Assembly: GCA_937871785.1 (NCBI GenBank) | Contig: CALMON010000158.1 | Location: 1 to 38,383, forward strand | Reading direction: 5' to 3' | From: an uncultured Granulicella sp. | Lineage (GTDB): Bacteria > Acidobacteriota > Terriglobia > Terriglobales > Acidobacteriaceae | Length of the DNA: 38,383 bases | Shown: in pieces, positions 35,990 to 38,383 of the stretch | Position numbering within the stretch: position 1 is the stretch's first letter | Layout: every line of letters begins with the position of its first letter | Translations under genes and position numbers: made by a program | Notes under the pieces: generated by a model | Databases searched by the model: none | What the model saw: only the letters and a program-made list of their open reading frames with translations | Told to the model about the DNA's origin: nothing

Positions 35990-36014
35990 CTCCCCCGGAT
36001 TCCAGGCGGGGGAG
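35990..36014. repeat. CTCCCCC/GGGGGAG hairpin upstream of the catalase-like gene
   Basis: CTCCCCC (35990-35996) pairs with GGGGGAG (36008-36014) around an 11-base loop. A run of eight G at 35943-35950 lies 40 bases upstream. Both are in the 318-base divergent gap between clpB and the catalase-like gene, which otherwise holds no recognisable gene; no confident promoter was assigned. Confidence 0.5.
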
Positions 36015-36150
36015 GGGAATGCAACCCGTTCCTCTTCTCGCCGCATCTTTCATGGCGTAAACGTCCGCGCTGCCGCTTGATCGCATCGTGAAGCCCCCAC
36101 GCACGATCCAGCCCCGACACTCTCAAGACCCTTCCAGGAAACGGATTCCC

Positions 36151-37248
36151 ATGCCCAACTATGTTCTTTATACCGACGATGTCGAAAAGATCACGCCCGA
36201 CGAACAGGAAACCCACGCCAACATCATCAAGATCATGACCGACGGCACGAACAAGGTGAAGGAAAAGGAAGGCAAAGCGCTGCGCATTTCACACGGCAAG
36301 GCGTTCGGCCTTCTGAAAGGGAAGCTGATCGTCGAAGCCGGTTTGCCGCAGTATCTGTCGCAGGGCCTGTTTGCGAAACCCGGGAGCTACGACGTGGTGA
36401 TCCGCCTGGCGTCCGCGCCCGGGGAAATGACCGACGATTCCAAACTTTCGACCGTGCGCGGCATGTCGCTCAAGATCTTCGGCGTCGATGGACCGCATCT
36501 CGCGCCGTTCGGCGACACCACCACGCAGGACTTCGTGTTCGATACCGGCAAGGAGTTTCTGGCCTCCACCGCCGCGACGTTCGCCCAGGCGTTCAAGCCC
36601 AATGCGGAAGTCGCACCCAAGCTTTCGGATACCACGAAGGGTGTCGTTTCAGACATCGCCCGCGGCACCAATGCGGTGCTGCACGCGTTCGGCATGAGCT
36701 CGGAAAAGCTGGATTTCTACGGCCATGAAAAGGTCCATCCGATGGCCGAGGATTATTACTCGCAAACGCCTTCTCGCTATGGCGAATACATCGCCAAGTT
36801 CGGCGTCATTGCCACCAGCCCGGCAATGCTGGCGCTACGCGACCAGCCCTACAGCCCGGAAGGCTACAACGCGTTCCGTGAGGCGGCGGTCGCATACTTC
36901 AGGTCGAATGCGGCAGAATTCGACTTCCGCGTTCAGCTCAACACGGGTCTCGATGACATGAGTGTTGAGGACGCGATGAGCAAGTGGTCTGAAGAAGACT
37001 CGCAATACCAGACCGTCGCTCGCCTCGTGATCCCGGTGCAGGACGCGTACGACCCGGCGACCGACGGCATCGTGGAAAAGCTGTCATTCAATCCGGCGCA
37101 CACGCTCGCGGCATTTCGTCCGCTGGGCTCGGTGAACCGCGCGCGCCTGGTTGTGTACACGACGATGGCGAATCTGCGGCGCTCGGACAACGGCTATCCT
37201 CTTACCGAGCCGACGAGCAGCCCGCTCACGGTCGCTTCAGGGGTATAG
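36151..37248 (+). CDS. Catalase-fold haem protein (small catalase-like family)
   Basis: The 365-residue product matches the small catalase-related family, which has a catalase core but lacks the N- and C-terminal arms of clade catalases. Seen motifs are LRISHGKAFGLLKGKL, with the distal His in the equivalent place, the strand PGSYDVVIRLASAPG, VRGMSLKIFGVDGPHL and DFVFDTGKEF. The proximal haem ligand block is NRARLVVYTTMANLRRSDNG, with the R-x3-Y arrangement. Members may have catalase, peroxidase or fatty-acid hydroperoxide activity. ATG-36151 follows AGGAA at about 36136 and starts where family homology begins. It has no partner gene nearby. Confidence 0.82.
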   Translation: MPNYVLYTDDVEKITPDEQETHANIIKIMTDGTNKVKEKEGKALRISHGKAFGLLKGKLIVEAGLPQYLSQGLFAKPGSYDVVIRLASAPGEMTDDSKLSTVRGMSLKIFGVDGPHLAPFGDTTTQDFVFDTGKEFLASTAATFAQAFKPNAEVAPKLSDTTKGVVSDIARGTNAVLHAFGMSSEKLDFYGHEKVHPMAEDYYSQTPSRYGEYIAKFGVIATSPAMLALRDQPYSPEGYNAFREAAVAYFRSNAAEFDFRVQLNTGLDDMSVEDAMSKWSEEDSQYQTVARLVIPVQDAYDPATDGIVEKLSFNPAHTLAAFRPLGSVNRARLVVYTTMANLRRSDNGYPLTEPTSSPLTVASGV

Positions 37249-37279
37249 CGTCCGTTTGTAGCGGTGTCCCTGCAATAGC

Positions 37280-37325
37280 CTTCCCCTCCTCGGCGTGCTC
37301 GTTTCGGCACGTCGGGGAAGAGGAC
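37280..37325 (+). terminator. Strong hairpin between convergent genes
   Basis: CTTCCCC (37280-37286) pairs with GGGGAAG (37314-37320), and inside CGGCGTGC (37291-37298) pairs with GCACGTCG (37307-37314) with one mismatch. A short T-containing stretch (tgtttta) follows ten bases later. It is placed to end the catalase-like transcript and possibly that of the convergent gene. Confidence 0.6.
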
Positions 37326-37344
37326 TATGTTTTACCCTGCGCGC

Positions 37345-38383
37345 TTATGCCGTTGTGGGCAGGAACTGCACCACAACCTTTCCTTCAACCAAGGCGGCGA
37401 TCTGCGCGGTCAGGGTCTTCGCGCTGCGTTCGGCGAGCGTGATCCGCAGCATTTCCAGCGCCAGGTAGCGGCTGGCGGCCAGGCCCATGATGTATTGGAG
37501 GTCTTCCGTGGAGCTTTCAGCGACCAGCAGCGTGCCGACAGGCAGGTCTTCGGCCACTACCTCGGCCTCGCCGACCGAAGCGGCGTACTGCATGTAGCCC
37601 GCCAACTGCGGCCCCATGCTCTCGTCGAAGGTGCCTTCCTTGACGCCGCGTTTGACAAGCTCATTGTGGACGCGCGACAGATACGCCATCGCCGGAGCCT
37701 GTTGCGCGCCGATTTCCAACTCCGTGCGCAGAAAGGCGGGGGGCGCTGCGGCTTCGCGCACCAACGTCTGCGGAATAAGCTCGCGGATGGCGTTCTGGGC
37801 GTCCGCGATGGCGCTGCGCAGTGAGCCGAGCACCGCGCTTTCCGTGACGAACCAGGAAAGGACACGAACGATCTCCACGGCCTGCAAACACCTGCCGGCC
37901 ACCTCCGCGGTCCAGCTTCCTTCCGGGGCGGAAAGTGTGTCGCGCACGGGAAGCGCGAGGTCGTCCCACAAGCCGTCTTCGCGCAGCCGCCGCAGTTGCG
38001 CGGCGCGCACGTCGCCTTCCGCGGGCATGGCGACGGTTCGTTCGCGAAAGGCGGACTCCAGCGCGCCGCGGGCAACCAGCATGGAAAGGATGCGGCGCTG
38101 CCCCCGCACGTCCTCGTAGAGCCGGGGTGCGGGCGCTTGGCCAAGGCTCAAAGTGATGGTGTTGCCTCGACGCTTGAGAGATCGTCGCAGCGTGAACGCC
38201 ATGGCATAAATGACAATAATCGCCGCAACGCCCCAAAGCCCCGTGTCGCGATATTCGAAGTACAGGAACGGTGTCAGGTATAGCGCAAACAGGAGCACGA
38301 TGATGGCGATGGTGATCAGAACCACGATCAGTCGGCGCCGCGACGCCGCATGCTGCCGCGCGCGGGGCAGGTCGAAGAGGATC
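37345..38383 (-). CDS. Membrane protein of unknown function, cut by the window edge
   Basis: The frame is open from the stop at 37345 to the end of the window. A GTG at 38325 could start it (VVLITIAIIVLLFALYLTPF), but codons upstream stay open (ILFDLPRARQHAASRRRLI), so the true start probably lies beyond 38383. Two membrane segments are clear (residues 2-20 and about 30-45 from GTG-38325), followed by a long soluble helical domain (RRLREDGLWDDLALPVRD, AQNAIRELIPQTLVREA, MGPQLAGYMQYAASVGEAEVVAEDL). I do not recognise the family. The soluble part would be cytoplasmic if the basic RRSLKRRG stretch follows the inside rule. Confidence 0.72.
   Translation of the reverse strand, partial: ILFDLPRARQHAASRRRLIVVLITIAIIVLLFALYLTPFLYFEYRDTGLWGVAAIIVIYAMAFTLRRSLKRRGNTITLSLGQAPAPRLYEDVRGQRRILSMLVARGALESAFRERTVAMPAEGDVRAAQLRRLREDGLWDDLALPVRDTLSAPEGSWTAEVAGRCLQAVEIVRVLSWFVTESAVLGSLRSAIADAQNAIRELIPQTLVREAAAPPAFLRTELEIGAQQAPAMAYLSRVHNELVKRGVKEGTFDESMGPQLAGYMQYAASVGEAEVVAEDLPVGTLLVAESSTEDLQYIMGLAASRYLALEMLRITLAERSAKTLTAQIAALVEGKVVVQFLPTTA

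Overview
The window is GC-rich, gene-dense chromosomal DNA of a Gram-negative bacterium. It most resembles Acidobacteriota (Terriglobia/Acidobacteriaceae-like). The main pointers are a secreted VWA protein of the acidobacterial VWFA-related type (15960-17030), an lpxC gene (so an outer membrane with lipid A), HslVU and ClpB proteins of the type seen in that group, exported proteins of unknown function, and a dispersed family of short REP-like repeats built around 'gcagcgaagc...atctgct'. The taxonomic call is inference from gene content. No tRNA, rRNA, CRISPR array, transposase, integrase or phage gene was seen.

Layout. 1-860: remains of a mazEF-type toxin-antitoxin locus (the mazF-like toxin is frameshifted) and a 49-aa membrane peptide. 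889-3201: an endonuclease III-family glycosylase, a MepK-like murein endopeptidase (minus) and a YceH-family protein. 3374-7132: two adjoining TldD/PmbA genes whose products look exported, one with and one without the HExxxH metal site. 7169-9783: an HI0933-family flavoprotein (minus) and an RlmI-like 23S rRNA methyltransferase. 9925-12852: hslV and hslU, separated by a small-ORF/nucleotidyltransferase pair. 12931-15787: a YiaA/YiaB membrane protein, a membrane protein plus TetR regulator behind two operator-like palindromes, and a CRP-fold/DUF1003 membrane protein. 15960-22097: the VWA protein, an HSL-type esterase, a DUF1963-like remnant, a lipoprotein, prmC, an exported methyltransferase-like protein, an SRPBCC protein and an exported protein. 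22261-27759: HAD phosphatase, hexose-6-phosphate epimerase, maf, M20 peptidase, lpxC and folK. 27716-32984: a membrane-anchored hypothetical and a divergent cassette of FAD oxidoreductase, UbiA-type prenyltransferase and GT-C glycosyltransferase. 33067-38383: clpB carrying a REP-like element inside its reading frame, a catalase-fold protein, and a membrane protein cut by the window edge.

How the genes work together. Most are housekeeping: proteostasis (hslVU, clpB, the TldD pair), translation (prmC, rlmI-like), cell envelope (lpxC, mepK-like), folate (folK) and nucleotide or sugar-phosphate clean-up (maf, HAD, epimerase). The least explained units are the UbiA/GT-C/FAD-oxidoreductase cassette, which could make and use a polyprenyl-phosphate-linked sugar; the exported active/inactive TldD pair; the nucleotidyltransferase pair sitting between hslV and hslU; and the TetR/membrane-protein operon with its double palindrome. 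I did not find an unmistakably new defence or mobile system.
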